A DNA stretch of 64,000 bases. Origin: Massilia niastensis DSM 21313. Lineage in GTDB: Bacteria > Pseudomonadota > Gammaproteobacteria > Burkholderiales > Burkholderiaceae_D. Location: the NCBI RefSeq assembly GCF_000382345.1, contig NZ_KB908091.1, positions 1 through 64,000 of the forward strand, given 5' to 3'. The notes beneath the pieces are model-generated. The model made no database searches, was not told where the DNA came from, and was given only the letters and a program-made list of their open reading frames with translations. Numbering within the stretch: the first letter of the stretch is position 1; each line of letters begins with the position of its first letter. The translations under genes were made by a program, and so were the position numbers. Positions 13,665-22,128 of the stretch are shown piece by piece.

Positions 13665-14234
13665 ATGACCAACCTGGCCGCCCTGATCATCATCGACATG
13701 CAGAAGGGTATGCAATTCGCCACTCTGCCGCCGCGGAACAATCCGGCAGCGGAAGACAACATTGCCCGGCTTCACACTGCCTGGCGCCAGGCGCAGCATC
13801 CGATTGTCAGCGTGCGCCATGTGAGCCGCTCGCCCACTTCCGTCTTCGCTCCCGGGCAAAGCGGGGTCGAATTCCAGGAGCGATTCCAGCCCCTGGCGCA
13901 TGAGCATGTGGTCGAGAAGAACGTGCCGGACGCCTTCATCCATACCGGATTGGAGCGCTGGCTGCATGTGCGCGGGATCCGGCGGGTCGTGATCGTCGGC
14001 GTCAGCACCAACAATTCGGTCGAGGCGACTGCGCGCACGTCCGGTAACCTCGGCTTTGACACGGTCGTGGTGTCCGATGCGACTTTTGCTTTCGATAAAG
14101 CGGATTTCGGCGGGACCCACCGTCGCGCCGATGAAGTGCATTTGATGGCATTGGCGAATCTGCATGACGAATACGCCTGCGTGTTGTCGACCGAGGAAGT
14201 GTTGCGTCGACAGGCGCCACTGAGCCTTGAGTAA
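13665..14234 (+). CDS. Isochorismatase-fold hydrolase with Ser at the Cys position
   Basis: 189 residues. The fold is the cysteine hydrolase/isochorismatase family (nicotinamidase, N-carbamoylsarcosine amidase, isochorismatase). The first catalytic Asp is D11 in ALIIIDMQKGM, a Lys is at K85, and the cis-peptide strand VVIVGVSTNNSVEATART carries S118 exactly where amidohydrolase members have the nucleophilic Cys. True isochorismatases also lack that Cys, so the substrate may not be an amide. The SD is GAGGAA just before ATG. It is monocistronic, followed by a separate GNAT gene. The function cannot be named. Confidence 0.85.
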   Translation: MTNLAALIIIDMQKGMQFATLPPRNNPAAEDNIARLHTAWRQAQHPIVSVRHVSRSPTSVFAPGQSGVEFQERFQPLAHEHVVEKNVPDAFIHTGLERWLHVRGIRRVVIVGVSTNNSVEATARTSGNLGFDTVVVSDATFAFDKADFGGTHRRADEVHLMALANLHDEYACVLSTEEVLRRQAPLSLE

Positions 14235-14308
14235 GCCCCGTTGGCGGTCATGGCCATGCGATTCGTATCAACTGTAGAGTAATCCCTTTTTATGGAACAC
14301 AAATATCA

Positions 14309-14764
14309 ATGAATCCTCATGCCACTTTTCGGCAGGCCAGGAGTACCGACATACCTGCAATGTCCGTCATTCGCTTGTCTGTCACAGAAAACGTCCTATC
14401 TGATCCGAGCCGCGTTACCACGCGCATGTATGAGGATTATCTTGAGAAAGACGGGCGAGGCTGGGTCGCGGAAATCGAGGGGTCGGTCATTGCTTTCTGC
14501 TATGCGGACAGGAACAAGGCATCGATCTGGGGGCTGTTCGTCAACCCAGACCATGAAGGACAAGGCTTGGCAAAAGCCCTGCTCAAACTGGCTGTCGCCT
14601 GGTTGTTCGAACTCGGTCACCATTGTGTCAGTTTAAGCACAGCCGCTCATAGCAGGGCTGACCGCTTTTACGCAGCGCAAGGCTGGCGGCGAGGAACGAC
14701 AAACGGCCGGGAGATCGAGTATGTGCTGGAAAATATCAACGCTGTGGCTGACGTACCGGTGTGA
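14309..14764 (+). CDS. GNAT family N-acetyltransferase
   Basis: 151 residues. The acetyl-CoA binding motif A is IWGLFVNPDHEGQGLAKALLKLA (residues about 73-95, with the R/Q-x-x-G-x-A variant), followed by LSTAAHSRADRFYAAQGWRR, the usual beta6-alpha4 end. It probably acetylates a small molecule or protein amine in the cytoplasm; the acceptor is unknown. No SD is visible before the ATG; an earlier ATG at 14292 meets a stop after six codons. Confidence 0.85.
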   Translation: MNPHATFRQARSTDIPAMSVIRLSVTENVLSDPSRVTTRMYEDYLEKDGRGWVAEIEGSVIAFCYADRNKASIWGLFVNPDHEGQGLAKALLKLAVAWLFELGHHCVSLSTAAHSRADRFYAAQGWRRGTTNGREIEYVLENINAVADVPV

Positions 14765-14865
14765 CGCTGACCGGTTGCGCCGGCATTCCTGAGCGACCGC
14801 AACAGTCAGTCGCGGTTCTACGCTAGATACACGGCACGGCGAGCGTCAGGCCAACATTCCGATCG

Positions 14866-14901
14866 TCCAGTTTACAGGATAAATAATTCCAGTATACTGG
14901 A
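14866..14901 (+). promoter_or_regulatory. Twin-operator sigma-70 promoter of the XRE-cupin gene
   Basis: The -35 TTTACA (14871-14876) and -10 TATACT (14893-14898) are 16 bases apart, each 5/6 to consensus. Each is embedded in a dyad: TCCAGTTTACAGGA (14866-14879, imperfect) and TCCAGTATACTGGA (14888-14901, perfect), 22 bp apart, so on one face of the helix. A regulator bound here would block polymerase, fitting autorepression by the encoded XRE protein. The predicted start of transcription (about 14904-14906) falls on the start codons. Confidence 0.7.
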
Positions 14902-15491
14902 TGATGATGGATATCAACCAATTGATCGCCCGCCGAGTGCGGGACATCCGCGATGCCAGGGGCCTGTCGCTGGCAGCCCTCGCGGAACGCAGTGGCGTCA
15001 GCCGCTCCAACATTTCACTCATCGAGCGCGGCGAAAGCAGCGCCACCGCCACCGTGCTGGACAAGCTCAGCGCCGCCCTCGGCGTCACCGTGGCCTCGCT
15101 GTTCGAGCGACCCGCGCAAGTGCCAGATCCAGTCGCGCGTGCCGCAGACCAGCCCGTGTGGACCGATCCCGGCTCCGGCTATGTCCGCCGCAACCTGTCC
15201 CCGCCGATCCACTCCCCGATCCAGCTGGTCGAAGTCAGCTTCCCTCCCGGCCAGCGCGTGGCCTACGACACCGCCGCGCGCGACGTCGAGGTCCAGCAGC
15301 AGGTCTGGATCATCGAGGGCACGATGGACGTCACCGTCGGCGATGCGCACTGGACGCTGGCACAGGGCGACTGCCTGGCCATGCGCCTCGACCAGCCCGT
15401 CACCTACCACAACCCCACCAGCAAGCCGGCGCGCTACCTCGTCGCGCTGGTCACGGAAGCCACAACCACGTCCAGGAGGAAGAGCCCATGA
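14901..15491 (+). CDS. XRE family regulator with C-terminal cupin domain
   Basis: 196 residues from the first of three tandem ATG (14901, 14904, 14907). An HTH_3 domain occupies residues about 8-65 (LAALAERSGVSRSNISLIERG) and a small cupin barrel about 110-185 (VWIIEGTMDVTVGDAHWTLAQGDCLAM). This HTH-cupin design typically senses a small metabolite and controls adjacent genes. No SD precedes the ATGs and the -10 box ends three bases before the first, so translation is probably leaderless from 14904 or 14907. The stop overlaps the next gene by 4 bases (ATGA). Confidence 0.9.
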   Translation: MMMDINQLIARRVRDIRDARGLSLAALAERSGVSRSNISLIERGESSATATVLDKLSAALGVTVASLFERPAQVPDPVARAADQPVWTDPGSGYVRRNLSPPIHSPIQLVEVSFPPGQRVAYDTAARDVEVQQQVWIIEGTMDVTVGDAHWTLAQGDCLAMRLDQPVTYHNPTSKPARYLVALVTEATTTSRRKSP

Positions 15492-16009
15492 AGGAACTTG
15501 CCGTACGCCGTGTGAACGCGGACGAAGCCGCCGCCCGCATCGACGGGCTGGCCGAGGTGCTGCTCGATTGCGTCGAAGGCGGCGCCTCGGTCAGCTTCAT
15601 GCTGCCCCTGGCCCGGACCAGGGCCCGGGCCTTCTGGCAGGGCGTGATCGACGGCGTCGCGCGCGGCGAGCGCACCCTGCTCGTCGCCGAGGATGAGGAG
15701 GGGCAGGTCCTCGGCACCGTGCAAATGATCACCGACATGCCCGACAACCAGCCGCACCGCGCGGACATCGCCAAGCTGCTGGTGCACCGGAACGCGCGCC
15801 GCAGCGGCATCGGCGCGCGGCTGATGCAGGCGGTGGAAGACGCGGCGCGGGAGCAGGGCAGGACCGTGCTGGTGCTGGATACGGCCAGCGCCGAGGCCGA
15901 GCGGCTGTACGAGCGTCTCGGCTGGCAGCGCGTCGGCGTGGTGCCGAACTACGCGCTCCTGCCCTGCGGCGAGCCGTGCCCGACGATCTTCTTCCACAAG
16001 CAGCTCTGA
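15488..16009 (+). CDS. GNAT family N-acetyltransferase
   Basis: 173 residues. Motif A reads IAKLLVHRNARRSGIGARLMQAVEDAA (residues about 96-122, R-x-x-G-I-G), then VLDTASAEAERLYERLGWQRVGVVPNYAL. ATG at 15488 follows AGGAGG (15475-15480) and overlaps the XRE-cupin stop, so it is translated as the second gene of that operon and is the likely target of the regulator. Such acetyltransferases often inactivate amine-containing toxins or antibiotics; the substrate here is unknown. Confidence 0.9.
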   Translation: MKELAVRRVNADEAAARIDGLAEVLLDCVEGGASVSFMLPLARTRARAFWQGVIDGVARGERTLLVAEDEEGQVLGTVQMITDMPDNQPHRADIAKLLVHRNARRSGIGARLMQAVEDAAREQGRTVLVLDTASAEAERLYERLGWQRVGVVPNYALLPCGEPCPTIFFHKQL

Positions 16010-16212
16010 CCTGGGGAGAAGCACCGCACATATTGCGCGACCGCGGAGCGAAACAGCCCGCGCATCCCGCACTCCCGTTGGTAAACACCAACGCCATCGC
16101 TCCTTTGTGAATTGTTAGATGCTTCACATTTGTACGCCATCTTTCCCTGATGACTGCTATGATGGGTTACTAAAGTTAGTGAATTTTTCACAACCATTTC
16201 CCTTTTAGCAAT

Positions 16213-19023
16213 ATGCCTTGGCCTTTCGATGCCGCATCTGACGTCGCCCGCGACGACGCCTCCATGTCCGAGATGGAGCGCCAGATACGTGCCCATCCCT
16301 GGGAAAAAACCTCGCTCGGACCAGTCAGCGACTGGCCGCACGGACTGAAATTCGCGGTACGCACGCTGCTCGACATGCGCGTGCCCTGCTACCTGGCGTG
16401 GGGCGAGTCCTTCTCACAGCTCTTCAACGATGCCTACCTGCCGGTCCTCGGCGACAAATGCGCCGGTGCGCTGGGCGCCGACGTGCGCGATATCTGGCCC
16501 GAAGCCTGGCCGGTCATCGGGCCGAAATGGGCGCGGGTGCTGGCCGGCGAGTCGCTGGGCGAGGATGCGCTGGCGCTCACCCTGAACCGCCACGGCTACC
16601 CCGAGCGCTGCTATTTCACCTATTCCTACAGCCCGGTCTATGGCGACGGCGGCAAGCCCGAGGGCGTGCTGGCGACCTTCATCGAGACCACCAAATCCGT
16701 CCTCGGCGAGCGGCGCCACGCCTTCCAGCTGAAGATGGCCGACACCCTGCGCCGCGAGACCGAGTTCGACTCCATGCTCAAGGCTACCATCCGCCTGACC
16801 AGCGAATATTTCACCGGCTCGAAAGTGTCCTACGTCGAGATCGACGCGCAGGAACGCATCCTGCTGCTCAAGGAAGAGTGGAAGGACGGCGTCGAGACGC
16901 GCGGCCCGCGGGCGACCCTGCCGCTCGACCTGCTGTCGGAAAGGCAGCTGGAGCAGCTGCGCGCCGGCATGGCGATCTGCGCCTCGGACGTGGGCGCCGA
17001 CCCCGCGTGCGCCGCCGTTGCGCCGCAATGCCTCGCGCTCGGCATCCACTCCGTGATCGTCATCCCGCTCAAGGATGGGAACGAACTGGCCGGCGCCGGT
17101 TTCCTGTACAAGGACCATTCCTACCAGTGGACCGAGGATGAGCGCACGCTCGCCGAAGACCTGGCGCGCCGCGCCTGGGAGGCGCTGCGCCGCATCCGCG
17201 CCGAGAAGGCGCTGCGCGAAGAGACCCGCCTGCTCGAGTTGCTCAACCGTGCCGGCAGCTCGCTGGCCTCGACGCTCGACCTCGACACGCTGCTGCAATC
17301 GGTGACCGATGCCGCGACCGAACTGACCGGCGCCGAATTCGGCTCCTTCTTCTACAACGGCCGCGACGACAACGGCGAGGCCTACCTGCTGTACACGCTG
17401 AGCGGCGCCTCGCGCTCCGATTTCGAGCACCTGGGCCATCCGCGTCCGACCTCGGTGTTCGGTCCCACCTTCCGCGGCGGCCCGCCGGTGCGCAGCGGCG
17501 ACATCACGAAGGATCCGCGCTACGGCCGCATGGGCCCGCACCACGGCATGCCGCCCGGCCACCTGCCGGTGCGCAGCTACCTGGCGGCGTCGGTGATCTC
17601 GCGTTCCGGCGAAGTGCTGGGAGGGCTGTTCTTCGGCCACTCCGAGCCGAACCGCTTCGATGAGCGCACCGAACAGAACATCGTCGGGTTCGTGGCCCAG
17701 GCCGCCGTCGCGATCGACAACGCGCGCCTGTACGACCTGGGGCAGCGTTCGGCGAAGGAGCGCGACGGCATCCTCGCCAGCGAGCGCGCCGCGCGCGCCG
17801 AGGCCGAGCGCCACAACAAGATGAAGGACGAGTTCCTGGCCATGCTCGCCCACGAGCTGCGCAACCCGCTGGCGCCGATCACCAACGCGGCGCAGCTGCT
17901 CCGGATGACGGGCGTCGACGAGACCCTGCGCCAGAAGGCGAGCAACATCATCTCGCGCCAGGTGCGCCACATGACCGAGCTGGTGGACGACCTGCTGGAC
18001 GTCTCGCGCGTCACGCGCGGCCTGGTCAAGCTGGAGATCGAGATCCTCGACCTGAACGGCGTGGTGCGCGCCGCCGTGGAGCAGGCGCGCCCGCACATCG
18101 AGGCGAAGTCGCACCGCTTGCGGGTCGAGACGCCGCAGGCGCCGGTGGTGGTGGCGGGCGACCGCACGCGCCTGGTGCAGGTGCTGGCCAACCTGCTCAA
18201 CAACGCCGCCAAGTACACCCCGGCGGGGGGCGACATCGCGCTGTGCCTCGAGACCGGACCGGAACAGGCGCGCATGACGGTGATCGACAACGGCAGCGGC
18301 ATCGACCTGCAACTGCTGCCCCACGTGTTCGACCTGTTCACGCAGGGCGAACGCGCCCCCGACCGCTCGCAGGGCGGACTCGGCATCGGCCTGGCGCTGG
18401 TCAAGAGCATCGTCCAGATGCATGCGGGGCAGGTGGAGGCGCACAGCGACGGCCCGAACTCGGGCGCCGCGGTGTCGGTGCTGCTGCCGCTGGCCGATGC
18501 GGCCCAGCTGCACGGACCCGGCCCGCGGCGCCACGCCAGCGGCGCCGCCGCGCCGCGCACCCTGGTGCTGGTCGACGACAACGTCGACGCGGCCCAGTCG
18601 CTCGCGGTCCTGCTGCGCGCGCAGGGCCACCATGTCAAGGTGTTCGAGGACGGCGTGCGCACGCTGGCGTCGGCCGAACTGGGCGCCACCGAAGCCTTCA
18701 TCCTCGACATCGGCCTGCCCGACATGACCGGCTACGAACTGGCGCGCCGCCTGCGCCGCGAGCACCCGCACGCCACCTTCATCGCCCTGACCGGCTACGG
18801 CCAGGAACGCGACCGCGACCTGTCGAAGCAGGCGGGCTTCAGCCACCACCTGGTCAAGCCGGTGGAGATCCGCGCACTGTCCGATATCCTGGCCGGACTG
18901 CCGCCGCGTGAACCGGTGCGCGCCCGCATCCGCCTGGAGCCGGACAATGGCGCGCCGCAGGGCAGGGATGAGACAATCTCGATGCGACCTGTTGACAATA
19001 TTGCCATTTCTCAGCAATATTAA
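16213..19023 (+). CDS. Hybrid sensor histidine kinase/response regulator (PAS-like, GAF, GAF, HisKA, HATPase, REC)
   Basis: 936 residues, no transmembrane segment, so cytoplasmic sensing. Residues about 25-165 form a PAS-like region (AWGESFSQLFNDAYLPVLGDKC, then CYFTYSYSPVYGDGGKPEGV). Two GAF domains follow (about 175-335 and 345-525). HisKA has the phospho-accepting H547 in AMLAHELRNPLAP. HATPase_c contains the N and G boxes (NLLNNAAKYTP; GGLGIGLALVKSIVQMH). A C-terminal receiver has D832 in FILDIGLPDMTGYEL and K in HHLVKPVE. No SD is visible before ATG 16213; ATG 16264 is an alternative. The output partner is unknown. The 203-base gap upstream (16010-16212) shows nothing I can name. Confidence 0.92.
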   Translation: MPWPFDAASDVARDDASMSEMERQIRAHPWEKTSLGPVSDWPHGLKFAVRTLLDMRVPCYLAWGESFSQLFNDAYLPVLGDKCAGALGADVRDIWPEAWPVIGPKWARVLAGESLGEDALALTLNRHGYPERCYFTYSYSPVYGDGGKPEGVLATFIETTKSVLGERRHAFQLKMADTLRRETEFDSMLKATIRLTSEYFTGSKVSYVEIDAQERILLLKEEWKDGVETRGPRATLPLDLLSERQLEQLRAGMAICASDVGADPACAAVAPQCLALGIHSVIVIPLKDGNELAGAGFLYKDHSYQWTEDERTLAEDLARRAWEALRRIRAEKALREETRLLELLNRAGSSLASTLDLDTLLQSVTDAATELTGAEFGSFFYNGRDDNGEAYLLYTLSGASRSDFEHLGHPRPTSVFGPTFRGGPPVRSGDITKDPRYGRMGPHHGMPPGHLPVRSYLAASVISRSGEVLGGLFFGHSEPNRFDERTEQNIVGFVAQAAVAIDNARLYDLGQRSAKERDGILASERAARAEAERHNKMKDEFLAMLAHELRNPLAPITNAAQLLRMTGVDETLRQKASNIISRQVRHMTELVDDLLDVSRVTRGLVKLEIEILDLNGVVRAAVEQARPHIEAKSHRLRVETPQAPVVVAGDRTRLVQVLANLLNNAAKYTPAGGDIALCLETGPEQARMTVIDNGSGIDLQLLPHVFDLFTQGERAPDRSQGGLGIGLALVKSIVQMHAGQVEAHSDGPNSGAAVSVLLPLADAAQLHGPGPRRHASGAAAPRTLVLVDDNVDAAQSLAVLLRAQGHHVKVFEDGVRTLASAELGATEAFILDIGLPDMTGYELARRLRREHPHATFIALTGYGQERDRDLSKQAGFSHHLVKPVEIRALSDILAGLPPREPVRARIRLEPDNGAPQGRDETISMRPVDNIAISQQY

Positions 19024-19049
19024 AGACCGACCTCATCCCTCCGACTGTC

Positions 19050-20030
19050 GTGTCCCGAAAAAAGAACAGCCGCCAGTGGGCGCGCCTCCGGATCCTGTGC
19101 GCCGGCGGCACGCACCTGATGACGATCATCCCCGATGCGCTGGAGCTGGTTCGCGAACTGATTCCCAACAGCGCGTCCCAGCTGTTCCTGCGCACCCCGC
19201 GCCCGGCGGAAGCGCTGGTCGAGGCGAACGTGCTGGGCGTGCTGCCGCCGCCGAACGGCTACTTCTATGGCGACAGCGCCAGCTTCGCGATGATCTCGCC
19301 GGCCGAGGCGCGCGCGCGGGCGGCGCACGTGCTCGAGGTGCGGCTGGCCAGCGGCGGCGCCCTGACCCTGCTGCGCAACGACGGCCCGGCCTTCGACGCC
19401 GACGATGCCGAAGACCTCGGCCGCGTGGCCAACTATTTCGAGCACGCCCTGCGCAATGCGGACGAACCCGGCGCCGGCCTGTCCGGCGTGGTCGAGGACG
19501 AAGCCATGCTGCTGGCCACCACGGACGGCGACATCCTGTTCCTGAGCGACTCCGCCAGCGCGCTGCTCGGCCTGCTCGCTTCGCAGGAGCAGCAGGATGT
19601 CGACCGCCGCCACCTGCCGCCGTTCTGCCTGCGCCTGGTGGAATCGGTGGTGCACGGCGAGCGCTATCCATGGCGCCTGCCGGCCGGCACCCTCGACATC
19701 GCCGGCGGCGTGCTGGAGGCGCGCGCCCAGTGGATGAGCGCGGGCGCGCACGACGCCATCCATGGCCGCACGGTCGGCATCTTCCTGAAATACGTGGTCC
19801 CGATGCCCTTGCGGATCTGGCGCGCGCTCGGCAGCGTGGAGCTGTCGCCGCAGCAGATGGAAGTGGCGTTCTGGATGGGACTGGGCGGCGGACGCGAGGC
19901 CGCCCGCTCGCGCATGGATGTCAGCGACGCGGTGCTGCGCGACTGCGTCAAGGCGGTCTACGAAAAGTTCGGCTGCACCTCCGAAGCCGGCCTGCTGGCC
20001 ATCCTGCGGCCCGTCGTCTCGCGCATGTAA
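19050..20030 (+). CDS. LuxR-like regulator with unrecognised N-terminal domain
   Basis: 326 residues from GTG 19050, or 303 from ATG 19119; neither has a good SD. The C-terminus (LSPQQMEVAFWMGLGGGREAARSRMDVSDAVLRDCVKAVYEKFG) follows the pattern of a divergent LuxR/GerE helix-turn-helix. The N-terminal region resembles a sensory domain (EDEAMLLATTDGDILFLSDSASALLGLLA, PAS-like) but I cannot name it. It follows the hybrid kinase by 26 bases and may be co-transcribed, making it a candidate output protein, although it has no receiver domain. Confidence 0.7.
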   Translation: MSRKKNSRQWARLRILCAGGTHLMTIIPDALELVRELIPNSASQLFLRTPRPAEALVEANVLGVLPPPNGYFYGDSASFAMISPAEARARAAHVLEVRLASGGALTLLRNDGPAFDADDAEDLGRVANYFEHALRNADEPGAGLSGVVEDEAMLLATTDGDILFLSDSASALLGLLASQEQQDVDRRHLPPFCLRLVESVVHGERYPWRLPAGTLDIAGGVLEARAQWMSAGAHDAIHGRTVGIFLKYVVPMPLRIWRALGSVELSPQQMEVAFWMGLGGGREAARSRMDVSDAVLRDCVKAVYEKFGCTSEAGLLAILRPVVSRM

Positions 20031-20135
20031 CATAGCTTGCCGCACCGCCCAAGTGGAACACCCCCCATCCATGGGGATGGTCTACACTTGCTTGGCTTTT
20101 TATTATCTATGTGAATCTCTTCGAAGGAGAATGTC

Positions 20136-20657
20136 ATGAACATTCGTTGGATGAGTGCTGTCCTGCTGGGCGCCGTGTGCGCTTCCGCCAATGCTGCCGA
20201 CGTCAAGGTGAGCCTGAAGATGGCCACCGAAAAAGGCGCCGGCGCCGATGTCGGCGCCGTGACCATCAGCGAGACGCGTTACGGCCTGGTGTTCACTCCG
20301 TCGCTCACCGGGCTGCCGCCCGGACTGCACGGTTTCCACGTGCACGAGAACGGCAGCTGCGGCGCCAACCAGAAGGATGGCAAGCCGGTACCGGCGGGCG
20401 CCGCGGGCGGCCACCTCGATCCGGCAGGCTCCAAGAAACACGGCCTGCCCTGGGGCGACGGCCATCTTGGCGACCTTCCTGCGCTGACGGTCGATGCGCA
20501 GGGGGCATCCAGCAATCCGGTCCTCGCACCACGCCTGAAGCTGTCGGACATCAAGGGCAAGTCCCTGATGGTCCATGCGGGCGGCGACAACCATGCGGAC
20601 CATCCGGCGCCGCTGGGTGGCGGGGGCGCACGGATTGCCTGCGGCGTGATTCAGTAA
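20136..20657 (+). CDS. sodC: Periplasmic Cu/Zn superoxide dismutase
   Basis: 173 residues. It converts periplasmic superoxide to peroxide and oxygen. A signal peptide ends at SANA (residue 20). Copper ligands H68, H70, H93 and H147 and zinc ligands H93, H102, H110 and D113 are all present; C75 and C169 form the family disulfide and R166 is the active-site Arg. The SD AAGGAG lies close before ATG. The gap before it (20031-20135) includes a CATCC/GGATG hairpin. It appears monocistronic. Confidence 0.95.
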   Translation: MNIRWMSAVLLGAVCASANAADVKVSLKMATEKGAGADVGAVTISETRYGLVFTPSLTGLPPGLHGFHVHENGSCGANQKDGKPVPAGAAGGHLDPAGSKKHGLPWGDGHLGDLPALTVDAQGASSNPVLAPRLKLSDIKGKSLMVHAGGDNHADHPAPLGGGGARIACGVIQ

Positions 20658-20719
20658 AGCCGTCCCTGGTGTCGATCAGGGATGAATGCAACTACACTTT
20701 AATCAAAAGGTAGAACGAC

Positions 20720-21406
20720 ATGAAATTCCACAAGCTGATGGCAACGGCCCTGCTGTTCGTTGCTCTCGACAGCCGTGCATCCCTGATCCACCAATACAAC
20801 CTGAATGGCTCGCTGACCGATGCCAAGGGCGGCGCCTCGCTGGTGTCGCTGGGCGGCACCCTCGGCGCGAACGAGTACGTGTTCGACGCCAACAAGGGCC
20901 TGCGCCTGGACCAGAACCTGGGCGCCGTGTACTCGATCGACATGCAGTTCCGCTTCAACTCGTTCGGGAACTACAACAAGATCATCGACTTCAGGAACCT
21001 GTCCAACGACTACGGCTTCTACACGCACGCCGGCGGCTATACGCTGTATAACTACAATACGGTGGGCGGCGTGACCAAGGAATTCCAGAACACGCGCCTG
21101 ACCGTCACGCGCGACGCCGACAAATGGTTCAAGGTGTACCAGGACGGCGCACTGGTGCTGAATATCCTGGACTCGAGCGACTTCGCCGACTTCTCCAGGA
21201 ACATCCACAACACCGCCTACTTCTTCCGCGACGACGGCGGCGAAGCGCGTGCGGGCGCGGTGGACTTCATCAAGATCTACGACCACACGCTGACGGCCGG
21301 CGAAGTGAACGCCCCGCCGCCGGTCGCACTGCCCGAACCGGGCTCGTTCGGCCTGATGGCCGCCGGCCTCGCGCTGGCCGGCTGGACCCGTCGCCGCAAG
21401 GCCTGA
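20720..21406 (+). CDS. PEP-CTERM sorted, LamG-like surface protein
   Basis: 228 residues. A signal peptide (MKFHKLMATALLFVALDSRAS) is followed by a concanavalin A/LamG-like beta domain (IHQYNLNGSLTDAKGGASLV, later DKWFKVYQDGALVLNI and IHNTAYFFRDDGGEARAGAVDFIKIYDHTL). The last 25 residues are a textbook PEP-CTERM tail: LPEPGSF, a hydrophobic helix, then TRRRKA. Such proteins are processed by exosortase and often accompany exopolysaccharide production. The exosortase is not in this window. A terminator follows. Confidence 0.9.
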   Translation: MKFHKLMATALLFVALDSRASLIHQYNLNGSLTDAKGGASLVSLGGTLGANEYVFDANKGLRLDQNLGAVYSIDMQFRFNSFGNYNKIIDFRNLSNDYGFYTHAGGYTLYNYNTVGGVTKEFQNTRLTVTRDADKWFKVYQDGALVLNILDSSDFADFSRNIHNTAYFFRDDGGEARAGAVDFIKIYDHTLTAGEVNAPPPVALPEPGSFGLMAAGLALAGWTRRRKA

Positions 21407-21438
21407 TACGCCGGGCCGCCAGGCCACCCGAATACAAG

Positions 21439-21470
21439 CGGATTCATGCCCATCATGAATCCGTTTTTTT
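21439..21470 (+). terminator. Rho-independent terminator after PEP-CTERM gene
   Basis: A perfect 10-bp stem CGGATTCATG (21439-21448)/CATGAATCCG (21454-21463), a 5-base loop and seven T. It is 32 bases past the stop and just before the convergent MarR gene. Confidence 0.92.
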
Positions 21471-21476
21471 ATGCGC

Positions 21477-21974
21477 TCAGCCCGGCGGCGTGCGGCGTCC
21501 GGCCGACACCGGCGCGATGGCCGGCAGCTCGACCCGCGCCACCGGCGTGGCCTGCGCATCGATGAAGCCGGCGAGGGCGCTCGACAGGTCATCGAGAAGG
21601 CGCTTGCCGCAGGCCTGTTCGATCAGCCGGTACTGCTGCTCGATCAGGGGCGCGATCTCGTCGATCAGCCGGTCGCCCTTGGGCGCAAGGCTGACCATCA
21701 CGCGCCGCCCGTCCGCCGCCACGCGCTTGCGCGCGACCAGTTCCATCTCTTCCATGCGCGCCAGCACGCCCGCCATGCTGGGGCTGAGGATCTGGCACAG
21801 GTCGCAGATCTCGCGCGGTTCCAGCTGCTCGTGCTCGTCCAGCGCGCGCAGCACGCGCCATTGTTGCTCGGTCACGCCGAAGTGATTCAGAATGGGGCGG
21901 AAGTGCGACATCAGCGAGTCCCGCGCTTTCAGGAAAAGCTGGGGCAGGTTGCGGTGGGTAATGCGGCGGGGCAA
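21477..21974 (-). CDS. MarR family regulator, HpaR-like
   Basis: 165 residues from a TTG start with SD GGAG six bases upstream. A winged helix of the MarR type: NLPQLFLKARDSLMSHFRPILNHFGVTEQQWRVLRALDEHEQLEPREICDLCQILSPSM, then the wing MELVARKRVAADGRRVMVSLAPKG. It closely resembles HpaR/HpcR, repressors of homoprotocatechuate (aromatic acid) degradation, but no hpa catabolic genes are present here. It is divergent from the bestrophin/CoA-transferase genes and probably represses them and itself. The ligand is probably an organic or aromatic acid (inference). Confidence 0.9.
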   Translation of the reverse strand: MPRRITHRNLPQLFLKARDSLMSHFRPILNHFGVTEQQWRVLRALDEHEQLEPREICDLCQILSPSMAGVLARMEEMELVARKRVAADGRRVMVSLAPKGDRLIDEIAPLIEQQYRLIEQACGKRLLDDLSSALAGFIDAQATPVARVELPAIAPVSAGRRTPPG

Positions 21975-22045
21975 GGGGGACTCCAGGTCAAATCGTGCGA
22001 GGTGAGAAGAAAATAGCGACGGTACTGCGCTTGCGCCTTGACTAG

Positions 22046-22083
22046 CTAATATATTAGTGATTAACTTGCGAATATATTAGTGA
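22046..22083. promoter_or_regulatory. Tandem MarR-type operator sites
   Basis: A perfect dyad CTAATATATTAG (22046-22057) followed by GTGA is repeated 23 bp later as CGAATATATTAGTGA (from 22069), in the 154-base gap between the divergent marR-like and bestrophin genes. The AT-rich palindromes stand out in GC-rich DNA and match the size of MarR-family operators. Two sites about two helical turns apart suggest cooperative control of both promoters. Confidence 0.7.
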
Positions 22084-22128
22084 GTTTTCCTCGCTCCTAC
22101 TCTTTTTTCAAACAATGCGGCAATCAGC

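Noticed and set aside
13496..13762. A minus-strand frame overlapping the isochorismatase start.
   Set aside because: No homology or SD; the + strand gene has family motifs from its first residues.
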